Shown here in pieces: positions 16,917 to 25,863 of a stretch of 64,000 bases of DNA. Every line of letters begins with the position of its first letter. The stretch's first letter is position 1. A program made the position numbers and the translations under genes. The notes beneath the pieces are model-generated. The model saw nothing but the letters and a program-made list of their open reading frames with translations. It ran no database searches and had not been told where the DNA came from. The stretch is from positions 37,317 through 101,316 of the forward strand of contig NZ_VCLA01000172.1 in NCBI RefSeq assembly GCF_009600885.1, written 5' to 3'. Source of the DNA: Streptomyces jumonjinensis. GTDB taxonomy: Bacteria; Actinomycetota; Actinomycetes; Streptomycetales; Streptomycetaceae.

Positions 16917-18163
16917 ACCGCTTCCCCCACGGGGGTCGACAGTTCCTCGACGGCTCTGCGCCAGCGGGCCGGGATGGTGTCGCCGCCGGGCAGGGCCGCG
17001 TCGATCCGGAAGCAGACGGTGGCGAGCTGTCCGTACCAGGCGAGGCTCACCGTCAGCGGGGTGCCTTCGGGGCAGAACATGACGGGCGCGACGCGTACCG
17101 CGCGGGCGCCGCCGTACTCCAGCCGGTGCCGCAGGAAGAGGAACGAGCAGCCGATGGAGAGACAGCCCGGGCGCAGGCCCCGCAGTCCGATGCGCCGCAT
17201 CAGCCAGGTGGGGACAAGGTCGGTGATCTTGTGCAGTACGGCGCGGTGGGAGACGGACTTCAGCAGGGTGGTGGCCTGGACGACGCCGTCGAGCCGCTCC
17301 GCGAGGGGCGATGGCCCGCCGGGCAGGTCGACACGGACGGCGAAGCACCGGTTGCCCGGCAGCACGGCCTCCTCCGGGGTGCGGAGATTGACCGGGACGA
17401 TGACGGGCAGCGGGGCGTCCGCCGCGCCCGGCCAGTGCTCGGCCGCCCAGCCCGCGATCGCGTGCGCCAGGGCGGTGAGATAGGCGTCGTTGGCGCTGCA
17501 CTTGCCGAGCCGGGCCGCCGCGCGCAGCGAGGCCACCGGCACCTCGGCCCACATCAGCCGGCGGCCGGTGGAGAGGGGGTGGCTCTCGGAGTCCCAGAAG
17601 CCGTGCGGGCGGGCCGAGCGGATGATCGGGGCGATGCTGCGATATGCCTGCCGGACGCGGATCCGGGGCATCCGGGCGGTGGTCGAGTGCTGTGAGGGCA
17701 GCAGCGGGGGGCCGAAGAGGGTTTCCAGCACCGCCACCACGCTGCCGCCGTCCTGGACGGCGTGATGGGTGAGATAGAGCAGGACGGACGCGCCGGGGGC
17801 ATGGCCGTGCAGCACCATCAGCCGCCAGGGCGGGGCGTCGGCGGGCAGGGGCTCCCGCAGCAGCTCCTGGATCGCCTCCTCCAGCGCGCCGGGGCTTTCG
17901 GACAGGCGGTGTTCGCCGATGTGGCGCTCCAGATCGGGGTACGCGGGCGCCCATTTCGGCGGTCTGCCGCTCAGCGTGTGGGTGAGACAGGGCAGCGCGC
18001 CGATACGGGCGGCGACATCGGCCCGGAGCTTGGACGGTTTGGGGACCGGGCCCTCCAGATGGAGCGCCACCCCGATGGTGCAGCCCACATCGGCGTGGGC
18101 CGCCTCCTCGGACAGCCGGTGGAAGATGAGATCCGCGAAGTTGGGAGCGGGTGGCGTCGTCAT
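16913..18163 (-). CDS. WS/DGAT-like (wax ester synthase family) acyltransferase
   Basis: A 416-residue protein of the condensation/acyltransferase fold. The active-site motif HHxxxDG is HHAVQDG at 133-139. Further landmarks are VPVNLRTPEEAVLPGNRCF (matching the VPVSLR...GN block of WS/DGAT enzymes) and the C-terminal YGGARAVRVAPV...LTVSLAWYGQLATVCFRID, which resembles the DUF1298 region. Such enzymes transfer a fatty acyl group from acyl-CoA to a lipid alcohol or diacylglycerol. At 416 residues it is slightly shorter than typical members (about 450). Coupled to the PAP2-like gene, it may esterify a polyprenol (inference). Confidence 0.75.
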   Translation of the reverse strand: MTTPPAPNFADLIFHRLSEEAAHADVGCTIGVALHLEGPVPKPSKLRADVAARIGALPCLTHTLSGRPPKWAPAYPDLERHIGEHRLSESPGALEEAIQELLREPLPADAPPWRLMVLHGHAPGASVLLYLTHHAVQDGGSVVAVLETLFGPPLLPSQHSTTARMPRIRVRQAYRSIAPIIRSARPHGFWDSESHPLSTGRRLMWAEVPVASLRAAARLGKCSANDAYLTALAHAIAGWAAEHWPGAADAPLPVIVPVNLRTPEEAVLPGNRCFAVRVDLPGGPSPLAERLDGVVQATTLLKSVSHRAVLHKITDLVPTWLMRRIGLRGLRPGCLSIGCSFLFLRHRLEYGGARAVRVAPVMFCPEGTPLTVSLAWYGQLATVCFRIDAALPGGDTIPARWRRAVEELSTPVGEAV

Positions 18164-18447
18164 GCCTGTGTCTTTCTGTGAGAACGGCGGTGAGCGCCTG
18201 CCGTCCGCCCGCGCATTCGGCTCTGCCGGCGGGCCCGTGGGTCCCGCGCCGCGCTACGGGAGCTGATGGGCGCGGGGCGTCCGCTCCGCGGAGCGGCGCC
18301 CGCCAGATCTAACGGCTGACGGTGCGCCAAGGCACGGACGACACCCGAGGAGCCGTCACCGACGGTCAGCGGGACAAGCCGCCGTACGCCGTCGAAACGC
18401 ACGCACGGTGACCGCGCCCGGGGGCATCGGGCGCCCAGCGGGGTTCG
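18164..18447. other. Intergenic promoter region of the acyltransferase operon, no gene
   Basis: 284 bases with no convincing open frame. The main visible element is the perfect palindrome CCGCTCCGCGGAGCGG at 18281-18296, about 120 bases upstream of the acyltransferase start, a candidate operator. I cannot assign a -10/-35 pair. Confidence 0.4.
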
Positions 18448-18909
18448 CTAGGTCGCCGGGGAGAAGCGGGCCACGCGCAGGGCCTGCTGTCCGGGCCGCC
18501 AGCCGTCGCGCTCGACGATCTCCACTGTGTACCCGGCCGCTCTCAGCACCCCGGCCACCGTCCTCAGCCGCTCCCAGCGGTGCTCGGCGGCGTTCGGCGG
18601 GTCGCTCTCGCCGAACCGCCAGCGGTATTCGGCGGCCGGATGGTGGACGACCTCGACGCAGAGCACCGCTCCCTTGGGCCAGTGGTCCCGCGGGGTCGCC
18701 TCCACCGTGCAGAACTCACCCGACAAGCGGCCCCGCCGTCGCCCGTGCCGCTCGGCTCGCGGGGGTGTCAGTCCCGTCGCCTCAAGGCGCCGGGCGACCT
18801 CGTTCGCCCCGGCGTAGTAGCCGGATCCCGTGGTGGCGTCGTGGGCGGCCGCCGGCTCCGGCCCGCTCGGTGAACCGTTCGTCTCGGGGGCGGGATCGTG
18901 CGTGACCAT
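18448..18909 (-). CDS. Hypothetical protein, unknown function
   Basis: A 153-residue soluble protein. The first 30 residues are low complexity; the rest (GYYAGANEVARRLEATGL..., CVEVVHHPAAEYRWRFGES, VAGVLRAAGYTVEIVERDGWRPGQQALRV) looks like a compact alpha/beta fold with regular codon usage, so it is probably a real gene. No known motif recognised. It is divergent from the FG-GAP gene. Confidence 0.6.
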   Translation of the reverse strand: MVTHDPAPETNGSPSGPEPAAAHDATTGSGYYAGANEVARRLEATGLTPPRAERHGRRRGRLSGEFCTVEATPRDHWPKGAVLCVEVVHHPAAEYRWRFGESDPPNAAEHRWERLRTVAGVLRAAGYTVEIVERDGWRPGQQALRVARFSPAT

Positions 18910-19080
18910 GCCTCATAGTGCCTGGGCGGACCCGGTGGGGCGGCCATTTCCTCCAACGGCCCGCCGTACTTACACGAGTTCGGCACGGGACGGAGTCCTG
19001 ACGCGGTCCTGGCGCGGTCCTGGTGCGACCCTGGGACGCCGCCCACCGGGCCGCACCCGGGGATCGCGGCGACAGCATAT

Positions 19081-19110
19081 TTGAGAACCGTCACAGCAAG
19101 CGCGTACCAT
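19081..19110 (+). promoter_or_regulatory. Putative sigma-70-type promoter of the FG-GAP gene
   Basis: TTGAGA (19081-19086) and TACCAT (19105-19110) are separated by 18 nt and lie about 68 bases before the TTG start at 19178. The -10 overlaps an ATG at 19109 that has no ribosome site, which supports using the later TTG start. Confidence 0.5.
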
Positions 19111-19177
19111 GCGCCGACCCGCGCTGCGCGGGCTCTGGCGGTGCGCGGGGAGCGCACCCTTGACCTGGGGAAACACC

Positions 19178-20596
19178 TTGCGCAAGACCTTGCGTACGCT
19201 TATCGCGGCCACGTCGGCCGCAGCCGTCACCGGTGGACTGCTCGTCGTCGCGGCGAGCCCCGCGACGGCCGCGCCCTCCGGCCTTCAGGGCGACTTCAAC
19301 GGCGACGGCTACCGCGATCTGGCGATCGCCGCGCCCCTCGCCAAGGTCGGCGGGAAGTCGAACGCGGGCTCCGTCTCCATCGTCTACGGCGGCAAGTCCG
19401 GCCTGAACACGGCCAAGAGCGCGCTCATCCACCAGAACACCCCGGGCATACCCGGCGCGGCCGAGCAGGGCGACATGTTCGGCGACATGCTGGCCGCGGG
19501 TGATCTCGACGGCGACAACTACACCGATCTGGTGGTCGGGGTCCATGCCGACCAGGTCGGCAAGACCGACGACAGCGGTTCCGTCACGGTCGTCTGGGGC
19601 GGCGCGCGGGGCCTGGGGTCCGGCACGGACCTCTCCTCGCCGCTGCCCGACAGCCGCAACGCGTTCGGCTGGGATGTCGCGGTCGGCGACTTCACCGGCG
19701 ACGGTGCGGCCGATATCGCCGTGCTCAACGGTGTATTCGACGGACTGCATGTCTTCAAGGGCCCGATCAGCCGCAAGGGCGTGGCCGAGGGCCGGCAGGA
19801 CATGGACGCCCTCGGCCAGGACGGCGTGGTCGACCGGATCGTCGCGGGGGAGGTCGACGGCCGGCCCGGCACGGAACTGCTGGCCCTGGGCCACGAGAGG
19901 GGCGCCGTGCTGACCGCGGGCGGGAAGGGGCTGCGGAGGGCCGGCCTCGTGCCCGGCGGTTACTCGGCCGCCATCGGCGACGTGGACAAGGACGGTTACG
20001 GCGACGTCGTCACCGGCAACTTCGCGGAGAAGTCCTCCGAGGAGCCGACCGGGACGCTGGGCGGCGGGATCACCGTCTCGTACGGCGCCATGAACGGTCT
20101 GAGCGACCGCGCCCGGGTCCGTATCAACCAGGACACCAAGGGGGTCCCGGGCACCGCGGAGAAGAACGACTTCTTCGGCTGGTCCGTGTCGGCGGGCGAC
20201 ACCGACGGCGACGGCTACGCGGATGTGGCGATCGGCTCGATCGGGGAGAGCATCGGCAAGGTGAAGCAGACCGGCACGGTGACCGTGCTGCGCGGCTCGG
20301 CCAAGGGCCTGACCGGCGCCGGGGCCAAGAGCTTCGCGCAGAGCACCAAGGGCGTGCCCGGCAGCGACGAGGCCCAGGACGGCTTCGGATACGCCGTCAG
20401 GCTCAGCGACATCGACGGCGACGGCCGGAGCGAGCTGGCGGCCTCCGCCTTCGCCGAGGACAAGGGCGCGGGAGCGGTGTGGCGCTTCCGTACGGACAAG
20501 AGCGGCGTCACCGCGACCGGTTCGGCCTCGTTCAACGCCGGGACGGTCGGCGGCGTGTCCGGGCTGTCCTACTTCGGCTCGGATCTGGTCAACTGA
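19178..20596 (+). CDS. Secreted FG-GAP repeat (integrin-alpha-like beta-propeller) protein
   Basis: A 472-residue protein with a clear signal peptide (RKTLRTLIAATSAAAVTGGLL...ATAA) when started at TTG 19178, which is preceded by GGGGAAA. The mature part has about six FG-GAP/VCBS repeats with calcium-binding DxDxDGxxD loops: GDFNGDGYRDLAI, GDLDGDNYTDLVV, GDFTGDGAADIAV, GDVDKDGYGDVVT, GDTDGDGYADVAI and SDIDGDGRSELAA. A seven-bladed propeller is expected. Such proteins are extracellular; the binding partner is unknown. An N-terminal extension to ATG 19109 would disrupt the signal peptide. Confidence 0.88.
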   Translation: MRKTLRTLIAATSAAAVTGGLLVVAASPATAAPSGLQGDFNGDGYRDLAIAAPLAKVGGKSNAGSVSIVYGGKSGLNTAKSALIHQNTPGIPGAAEQGDMFGDMLAAGDLDGDNYTDLVVGVHADQVGKTDDSGSVTVVWGGARGLGSGTDLSSPLPDSRNAFGWDVAVGDFTGDGAADIAVLNGVFDGLHVFKGPISRKGVAEGRQDMDALGQDGVVDRIVAGEVDGRPGTELLALGHERGAVLTAGGKGLRRAGLVPGGYSAAIGDVDKDGYGDVVTGNFAEKSSEEPTGTLGGGITVSYGAMNGLSDRARVRINQDTKGVPGTAEKNDFFGWSVSAGDTDGDGYADVAIGSIGESIGKVKQTGTVTVLRGSAKGLTGAGAKSFAQSTKGVPGSDEAQDGFGYAVRLSDIDGDGRSELAASAFAEDKGAGAVWRFRTDKSGVTATGSASFNAGTVGGVSGLSYFGSDLVN

Positions 20597-20600
20597 GCGT

Positions 20601-20631
20601 GCGAGGGGCCCGGCAGCCCCGGGCCCCTCGC
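20601..20631 (+). terminator. Terminator of the FG-GAP gene
   Basis: Perfect 13-bp stem GCGAGGGGCCCGG / CCGGGCCCCTCGC with a 5-nt loop, 4 bases after the stop codon. Confidence 0.85.
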
Positions 20632-20762
20632 GCCCCCGGCACGGAGGTCCGGCCGAGGCCCCCCGCACCGGCCCCCGCTCGCTCACTCCAGCCCGACCCA
20701 TCGGAAACTCCCCGGTCCCGCCAGGACGGCGGGCGTCCACCGCCCCACGGCATGATGACCAG

Positions 20763-22694
20763 GTGTCCCTCATATCCCAGCAGCCCCAACCGTCCTCGCC
20801 GGGCGGCCATATGGTCGTCTGCGGCGACGACGCCCTCGCGCATCGCCTCGCCACCGAGCTGAGCGAGGTGTACCGGGAACGGGTGACACTCGTCGTTCCC
20901 GCGGCGCCGTCGCCGCCCGCCGGAAGGCGGCCCGCGGCCCGCGGCATCCGGGCCTTGACGGCCTTCGGCCGGCTGCCGGCGGCCAGAAGCCGCGCCGCCG
21001 CCCCCGAGCCCCCCGCCGAACCGGGCACGTATGTCATGGAAGCCGTGGAGACCGACGGCTCGGTGCTCACCGAGGCGGGCGTCCAGCGGGCGACCGCGCT
21101 GGCGCTGATGTACGAGGACGACGAGACCAACATCCGTACCGCGCTGATCGCCAGGCGTCTCAACCCCCGGCTGCGGCTGGTGATCCGGCTCTACAACCGC
21201 AAGCTCGGCCAGCAGCTGGAAGCGCTCCTCGACCAGGCCGCCGCCGTCGCCGCCCCGGACCTCGACGCCCGCCTGCTGGACGCCTCCACCACGGTCCTGT
21301 CCGACGCCGACACCGCCGCCCCCGCGCTCGCCGCCACGGCGGTGGCCGGCACCAGCAAGGTCGTCCAGGCCGATGGACTGCTGCTGCGGGCCGTGGAGCG
21401 CACCCCGCCGGGACGTGGCGAGATCGCCGATCCGGGGCTGTGCGCACTGGCGCTGCTGTCGGCCACCGCCAACGACCCGGCGGGCAACGAGGGTTCGGAC
21501 AACAGCGGCGAGCAAGGCCCCCGACTGCTGCCGGACGACGCGGCGGTCACCGCGGCCACCGGCCGCGCCGTCGTCGCCCTGGAGGCGGTCCGGCACACCG
21601 GCGGGGCCCTGCCGCCCAAACGGCTCAGCACCGCCGCACTGCCCGTCGCCTCGATCTTCTCCCGCCGGGTGCGCTGGTCGCTCGCCGGGATCGCCGCAGC
21701 CGCCGTCGCGCTCGCCGTGGCGGGCTGGCTCACCACCGACGACCACCCGCTGCTGGCCTCCTATCTGACCCTGCTCGATCTCTTCGGCATCGGCGACCCC
21801 GCCGTACAGGAGCCCGTCGGCCGGCAGGTGCTCCAGCTGCTCGCCGGATTCGTCGGACTGCTGCTGCTCCCCGTGCTGATCGCCGCGCTGCTGGAGGCGA
21901 TGGGCGCCTTCCGCACCGCGACCTCCCTACGCCGCCCGCCCCGGGCTCTGACCGGGCATATCGTGCTGCTCGGTCTCGGCAAGATCGGTACCAGGGTGCT
22001 CGGCAGACTGCGCGAGCTCGGCATCCCCGTGGTGTGCGTCGAGTCCGACCCGGACGCCCGGGGCATCGCGCTCGCCCGTTCGCTGCGCGTCCCCGTGGTC
22101 GTCGGGGATGTCACGGAGGAGGGCGTGCTGGAGAGCGCCCGCGTCCACCGCGCCCACGCCCTGCTCGCCCTGACCAGCACCGACGCCACCAATCTGGAGG
22201 CCGCGCTGTACGCCCGGTCCGTCAGCGCCGATCTGCGGGTGGTGCTGCGGCTGTACGACGACGACTTCGCCAGCGCCGTGTACCGCACCCTGCGCTCCGC
22301 GCACCCCGGCGCCCTGACCCGCAGCCGCAGCGTCTCCAGCCTCGCCGCTCCCTCCTTCGCCGTCGCCATGATGGGACGTCAGGTCCTGGGAGCCATCCCG
22401 GTGGAGCGCCGGGTGCTGCTCTTCGCCGCGCTCGACGTCGCGGGCAATCCGCAGCTGGAGGGGCGGACCGTCGCGGAGGCGTTCCGGCCCGGAGCGTGGC
22501 GGGTCATCGCCCTGGACACCACGGACCCGGCGGAACGCCGCGCGGACCTCGCGGCCCAGCCGCCGCGCGGCGACGGGGTGGCCGACGCCCCGGGACTCGC
22601 CTGGGATCTGCACCCCGGCTATGTGCTGCGCCCCGATGACCGGGTGGTGCTCGCCACGACCCGGCGCGGTCTGGCACAGCTCCTCGGCCGCTGA
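20763..22694 (+). CDS. Membrane protein with two RCK/TrkA-N NAD-binding domains
   Basis: A 643-residue protein. Residues 15-200 form a first TrkA-N-like domain (HMVVCGDDALAHRLATEL...ALALMYEDDETNIRTALIARRLNPRLRLVIRLYN). About residues 300-385 hold two hydrophobic segments, and a second RCK domain begins with GHIVLLGLGKIGTRVLGRLRELGIPVVCVE (GxGxxG NAD site) followed by TrkA-C-like sequence. The arrangement resembles ligand-gated potassium channels/transporters with tandem RCK gating domains, but no selectivity filter TVGYG is visible between the helices, so channel function is uncertain. Start is GTG 20763 with a poor ribosome site. Confidence 0.75.
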   Translation: MSLISQQPQPSSPGGHMVVCGDDALAHRLATELSEVYRERVTLVVPAAPSPPAGRRPAARGIRALTAFGRLPAARSRAAAPEPPAEPGTYVMEAVETDGSVLTEAGVQRATALALMYEDDETNIRTALIARRLNPRLRLVIRLYNRKLGQQLEALLDQAAAVAAPDLDARLLDASTTVLSDADTAAPALAATAVAGTSKVVQADGLLLRAVERTPPGRGEIADPGLCALALLSATANDPAGNEGSDNSGEQGPRLLPDDAAVTAATGRAVVALEAVRHTGGALPPKRLSTAALPVASIFSRRVRWSLAGIAAAAVALAVAGWLTTDDHPLLASYLTLLDLFGIGDPAVQEPVGRQVLQLLAGFVGLLLLPVLIAALLEAMGAFRTATSLRRPPRALTGHIVLLGLGKIGTRVLGRLRELGIPVVCVESDPDARGIALARSLRVPVVVGDVTEEGVLESARVHRAHALLALTSTDATNLEAALYARSVSADLRVVLRLYDDDFASAVYRTLRSAHPGALTRSRSVSSLAAPSFAVAMMGRQVLGAIPVERRVLLFAALDVAGNPQLEGRTVAEAFRPGAWRVIALDTTDPAERRADLAAQPPRGDGVADAPGLAWDLHPGYVLRPDDRVVLATTRRGLAQLLGR

Positions 22695-22742
22695 CCCGGC
22701 GTGCCGCTCCCCCGGTGCGCCACGGCGCCGAGGGCGACCGGC

Positions 22743-23765
22743 TCACCGGGCGAAGTCTGCGAACTCCCGGGCCAGTTCGGCGATCGCGGCCGGGTTGCGG
22801 GGGCTCTCCACCAGATCCACGTAGTCGAGGACGATGAACCGGTCGTTCTTGACGGCCGAGACGCCGGCGAGCGGAGCGTAGGACGTGAGGAACTTCCGCT
22901 TCTGCTCGGCGGTCGTGGCCCCGTAGTCATTGATCACGATCACTTCGGGGTCCCGCGCCACGACGGTCTCCCAGCCGACCGTGGTCCAGCTGTCTTCGAG
23001 GTCCTTCATCACATGGTCGCCGCCCGCCTTGGTGATGAGATCGTGCGGCCCGGCGTATCGGCCCGAGGTGAAGGGTTTGTCGCGCCCGTCGTCGTAAAGG
23101 AAGACACGCGGCCGGTCGGCCCCCTCGGGCGTGCCCGCCCGGGCGTCGGCGACCTGCTCTCTGAACCCGGCCACGAGCCTCCCGGCCCGGTCCTCGACGT
23201 CGAAGATCTTCCCCAGATTCCGCAGATCGGTGTAGAGGGCTTCGAGGGGAGGCATCACGCCGCGCGCTCCGTCCCGCCCGTTGCGGCAGGACTCGGTCAG
23301 CAGATACGAGCCGACGCCGAGCTTCTCCAGGGTCGCGGGGGTGAAGCCCTCGCCTTCGTCGAAGCCGTAGTTCCATCCGGCGAAGACCAGATCCGCGCGG
23401 GCGTCGAGGACCAGTTCCTTGCTGATCCGCTTCTTCGACAGCCAGGGGGTGTCGCGGTATGCGTCCCGCCACGGCACATCGTCGAGATCGCCCTTGTCGT
23501 CCGGCATCACATAGCCCGCCATCCGGTCCTCCAGCCCGAGAGCGAACATGATCTCGGTGATGCCGATGTCGTTGGTGACCACCCGTTCCGGGGCCTTGGC
23601 GAAGGTTCTGCGCTCACCGCAGTTCTCGACGGTCACCGGATAGCGACCGCCCGCACCGGCCGTGTCCCTCCCGTCCGGCTCCTCGCTCACCTCGGCTCCG
23701 CATCCGGTGAGGACGAGCGCGGCGGCGAGGGCGAGAGCGGCGGAGCGCAGCTGACGGCGGGGCAT
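22743..23765 (-). CDS. btuF: Cobalamin-type ABC transporter substrate-binding lipoprotein (BtuF-like)
   Basis: A 340-residue extracytoplasmic binding protein. The lipobox is LTGC with the lipid-modified Cys near residue 22. The Fe/B12-type fold shows PERVVTNDIGITEIMFALGLEDRMAGYV, the DLVFAGWNYGF segment and the C-terminal FIVLDYVDLVESPRN. ATG 23765 has AAGGAG 8 nt upstream. It is the last of three co-oriented genes behind a cobalamin riboswitch, which is why I favour B12/corrinoid over ferric siderophore, which the family signature alone cannot distinguish. Confidence 0.85.
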   Translation of the reverse strand: MPRRQLRSAALALAAALVLTGCGAEVSEEPDGRDTAGAGGRYPVTVENCGERRTFAKAPERVVTNDIGITEIMFALGLEDRMAGYVMPDDKGDLDDVPWRDAYRDTPWLSKKRISKELVLDARADLVFAGWNYGFDEGEGFTPATLEKLGVGSYLLTESCRNGRDGARGVMPPLEALYTDLRNLGKIFDVEDRAGRLVAGFREQVADARAGTPEGADRPRVFLYDDGRDKPFTSGRYAGPHDLITKAGGDHVMKDLEDSWTTVGWETVVARDPEVIVINDYGATTAEQKRKFLTSYAPLAGVSAVKNDRFIVLDYVDLVESPRNPAAIAELAREFADFAR

Positions 23766-23826
23766 GGCGGTGACTCCTTGCTGGTCGTACAGAAAGAGAA
23801 ACGGGAACGGGAGCAGGGGCCGCGGC

Positions 23827-24621
23827 TCAGGACGGAGCGGCCGGGCAGACCGGGACCGGCAGCCGGTCGAACAGCAGCTGCACCGCCCCCGACTCCGGGT
23901 GCCGGACGCGGTGGGCCCGCACACCGAACACCTCCGCCAGCAGCGCGGGGGTGAGCACCTGTGCCGGCGGCCCCGAGGCGACGATCCGCCCGTGGTCGAT
24001 GACGTACAGCAGATCACAGTGGACCGAGGCGAGGTTGAGATCGTGCAGCGCGGTGAGCACGGTGAGCCCGCTGCCGCCGACCAGGGCCAGCACATCGAGC
24101 TGCTGGGCGATGTCGAGATGGTTGGTGGGCTCGTCGAGGACGAGGATCCGCGGGCGCTGCGCCAGCGCCCGGGCGATCAGGACGCGCTGTCTCTCGCCGC
24201 CCGAGAGGGTGAGGAAGCCGCGGTCGGCGAGATGACCGGCGCCGACCCGGGCCAGCGCGGCCCGGCACTCGGCACGGTCCCGCTCGGTGGTCCTGGCGGT
24301 CACGCCCTGGTGCGGCAGCCGTCCCATCGCCACTGTCTCGGCGACCGTGAAGTCGAACTCCCCCACGGTCTCCTGCGGCAGCGCGGCGACTCTGCGCGCG
24401 CCTTCTCCCGGGCTCATGGCGTGCAGATCCTCGCCGTCGAGCCGGATGACGCCCGCCGTGGGGCGCAGCGCGCGGTAGACGCAGCGCAGCAGGCTGGACT
24501 TGCCGCTGCCGTTGGGTCCGACCAGGCCGACGAGCTGTCCGCTGTCCGCCGCCAGAGTGATGTCCTCCACCAGCCGCGCTCCGGCGACGGTGACCGTGAC
24601 GGCGTCGACGTCGATCCGCAT
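23827..24621 (-). CDS. btuD: Cobalamin-type ABC transporter ATPase (BtuD-like)
   Basis: A 264-residue ABC ATPase of the FecE/BtuD class. Walker A is GPNGSGKSS, the signature LSGGERQRV, Walker B ILVLDEPTNHLD, the H-loop is in LTALHDLN. The start codon overlaps the stop of the permease gene by one base (TGATG), so it is translationally coupled to it. The C-terminal part (FGVRAHRVRHPESGAVQLLFDRLPV) matches the tail of iron/B12 importers' ATPases. Energises uptake through the permease. Confidence 0.92.
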   Translation of the reverse strand: MRIDVDAVTVTVAGARLVEDITLAADSGQLVGLVGPNGSGKSSLLRCVYRALRPTAGVIRLDGEDLHAMSPGEGARRVAALPQETVGEFDFTVAETVAMGRLPHQGVTARTTERDRAECRAALARVGAGHLADRGFLTLSGGERQRVLIARALAQRPRILVLDEPTNHLDIAQQLDVLALVGGSGLTVLTALHDLNLASVHCDLLYVIDHGRIVASGPPAQVLTPALLAEVFGVRAHRVRHPESGAVQLLFDRLPVPVCPAAPS

Positions 24622-25841
24622 CAGCGGCCTCCGATGGCCGAGCCGCGGCGGCGCATGAGCAGGACGAAGCAGGGCACGCCGATCACCGCGGTCAGCACGC
24701 CCACCGGGAGTTCGGCCGGGGCCAGGGCGATACGGGAGAGGATGTCCACCCAGACCAGCAGCACGGCCCCGGCCAGCGGTGCGACCGCGAGCACCCGGCG
24801 GTGGTCGGCGCCGACCAGCATGCGTACGGCGTGGGGGACCATCAGTCCGACGAAGCCGATCGCTCCGCTGACGGCGACGATCGCACCGGTGGCGGCGGCG
24901 GTGACGAGGAACAGCTCCCTGCGCAGCCTGCCCGCGTCGACCCCCAGTGCGGCGGCGGTCTCGTCGCCCATGGCGAGCGCGTTCAGCCGTCCGGCGGAGA
25001 GGGTGAGATGGAGCAGCGCGGCGAGCACCGCCCCGGCGGCGATCGGCACGGCGGCCCAGGTCGCCCCGCCGAGGCTGCCGAGCAACCACATCATGGCCGA
25101 GCGCGCCGATTCGCCGCGTTCGGCGGCGAACACCATGAAGGTGGTGACGGCGGAGAAGCCGTAGTGCAGTGCGGTGCCGGTGAGCACGAGCCGCAGCGGG
25201 GTGAGCCCGTGGGCCGTCCGGGCGATGGCGTAGACCAGGGCCATGGCGAGCAGTGCCGAGGCGAAGGCGGCGGTGGACAGCGCCCAGACGCCGAGTGCGC
25301 CGAGGGTGCCGAAGAGGAGGACCGCGTTGGCTCCGACGGCGGCGCCGGACGAGATGCCGAGGACGAAGGGGTCGGCGAGGGCGTTGCGCACCATCGCCTG
25401 CACGGCGACCCCGACGACGGACAGTCCGGCTCCGACCACGGCCGCGAGCACGGCGCGCGGAAGGCGCAGTTCCCACACGATGGTGTACGAGGGCACATCG
25501 GCGGGGGCGATGGTCCCGCCGGTGAGCCCGGCCCCCAGATAGCGCAGTACGTCGCCGGCGCCGATGCCCGAGGCCCCGATGGCCGCGCCGCAGACGACGG
25601 AGAGCGGCAGGGCGGCCCCGAGGACGAGGAGGAGCGGGAGGCAGGGGGTGCGCCGGGGCGGTGCGGGATCGTGCTTCCCCGGTGCGGCTCCGGCGTGTTC
25701 CACGGCGGGCGGCGCGGCGGGGCCGTGGTCGGTGCGTATGTCCAATGGACGGGTCGCCTTCGCCCTCGGGACCGTGTGTCCGCGCCAGGAAGCGCGGTCC
25801 GGGGCGGGGTGCGCCGGGCGCGGCGACCTCTCGCAGTCCAC
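24621..25841 (-). CDS. btuC: Cobalamin-type ABC transporter permease (BtuC/FecCD family)
   Basis: Up to 406 residues with a FecCD permease core of about 330 residues from residue 70 on. Landmarks are ELRLPRAVLAAVVGAGLSVVGVAVQAMVRNALADPFVLGISSGA near the start and ATGAIVAVSGAIGFVGLMVPHAVRMLVGADHR near the end, with about ten membrane helices. The start is uncertain: GTG 25841 has no well-spaced ribosome site, and the first 65 residues are hydrophilic and low complexity. A cobalamin riboswitch ends roughly 20 bases upstream of GTG 25841. Confidence 0.9.
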   Translation of the reverse strand: MDCERSPRPAHPAPDRASWRGHTVPRAKATRPLDIRTDHGPAAPPAVEHAGAAPGKHDPAPPRRTPCLPLLLVLGAALPLSVVCGAAIGASGIGAGDVLRYLGAGLTGGTIAPADVPSYTIVWELRLPRAVLAAVVGAGLSVVGVAVQAMVRNALADPFVLGISSGAAVGANAVLLFGTLGALGVWALSTAAFASALLAMALVYAIARTAHGLTPLRLVLTGTALHYGFSAVTTFMVFAAERGESARSAMMWLLGSLGGATWAAVPIAAGAVLAALLHLTLSAGRLNALAMGDETAAALGVDAGRLRRELFLVTAAATGAIVAVSGAIGFVGLMVPHAVRMLVGADHRRVLAVAPLAGAVLLVWVDILSRIALAPAELPVGVLTAVIGVPCFVLLMRRRGSAIGGR

Positions 25842-25863
25842 GGCGAGTTGACAGGAGCCTTCC

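Noticed and set aside
18160..18402. An 80-codon minus-strand frame upstream of the acyltransferase
   Set aside because: Arg/Ser-rich, no ribosome site, overlaps the likely promoter and palindrome.
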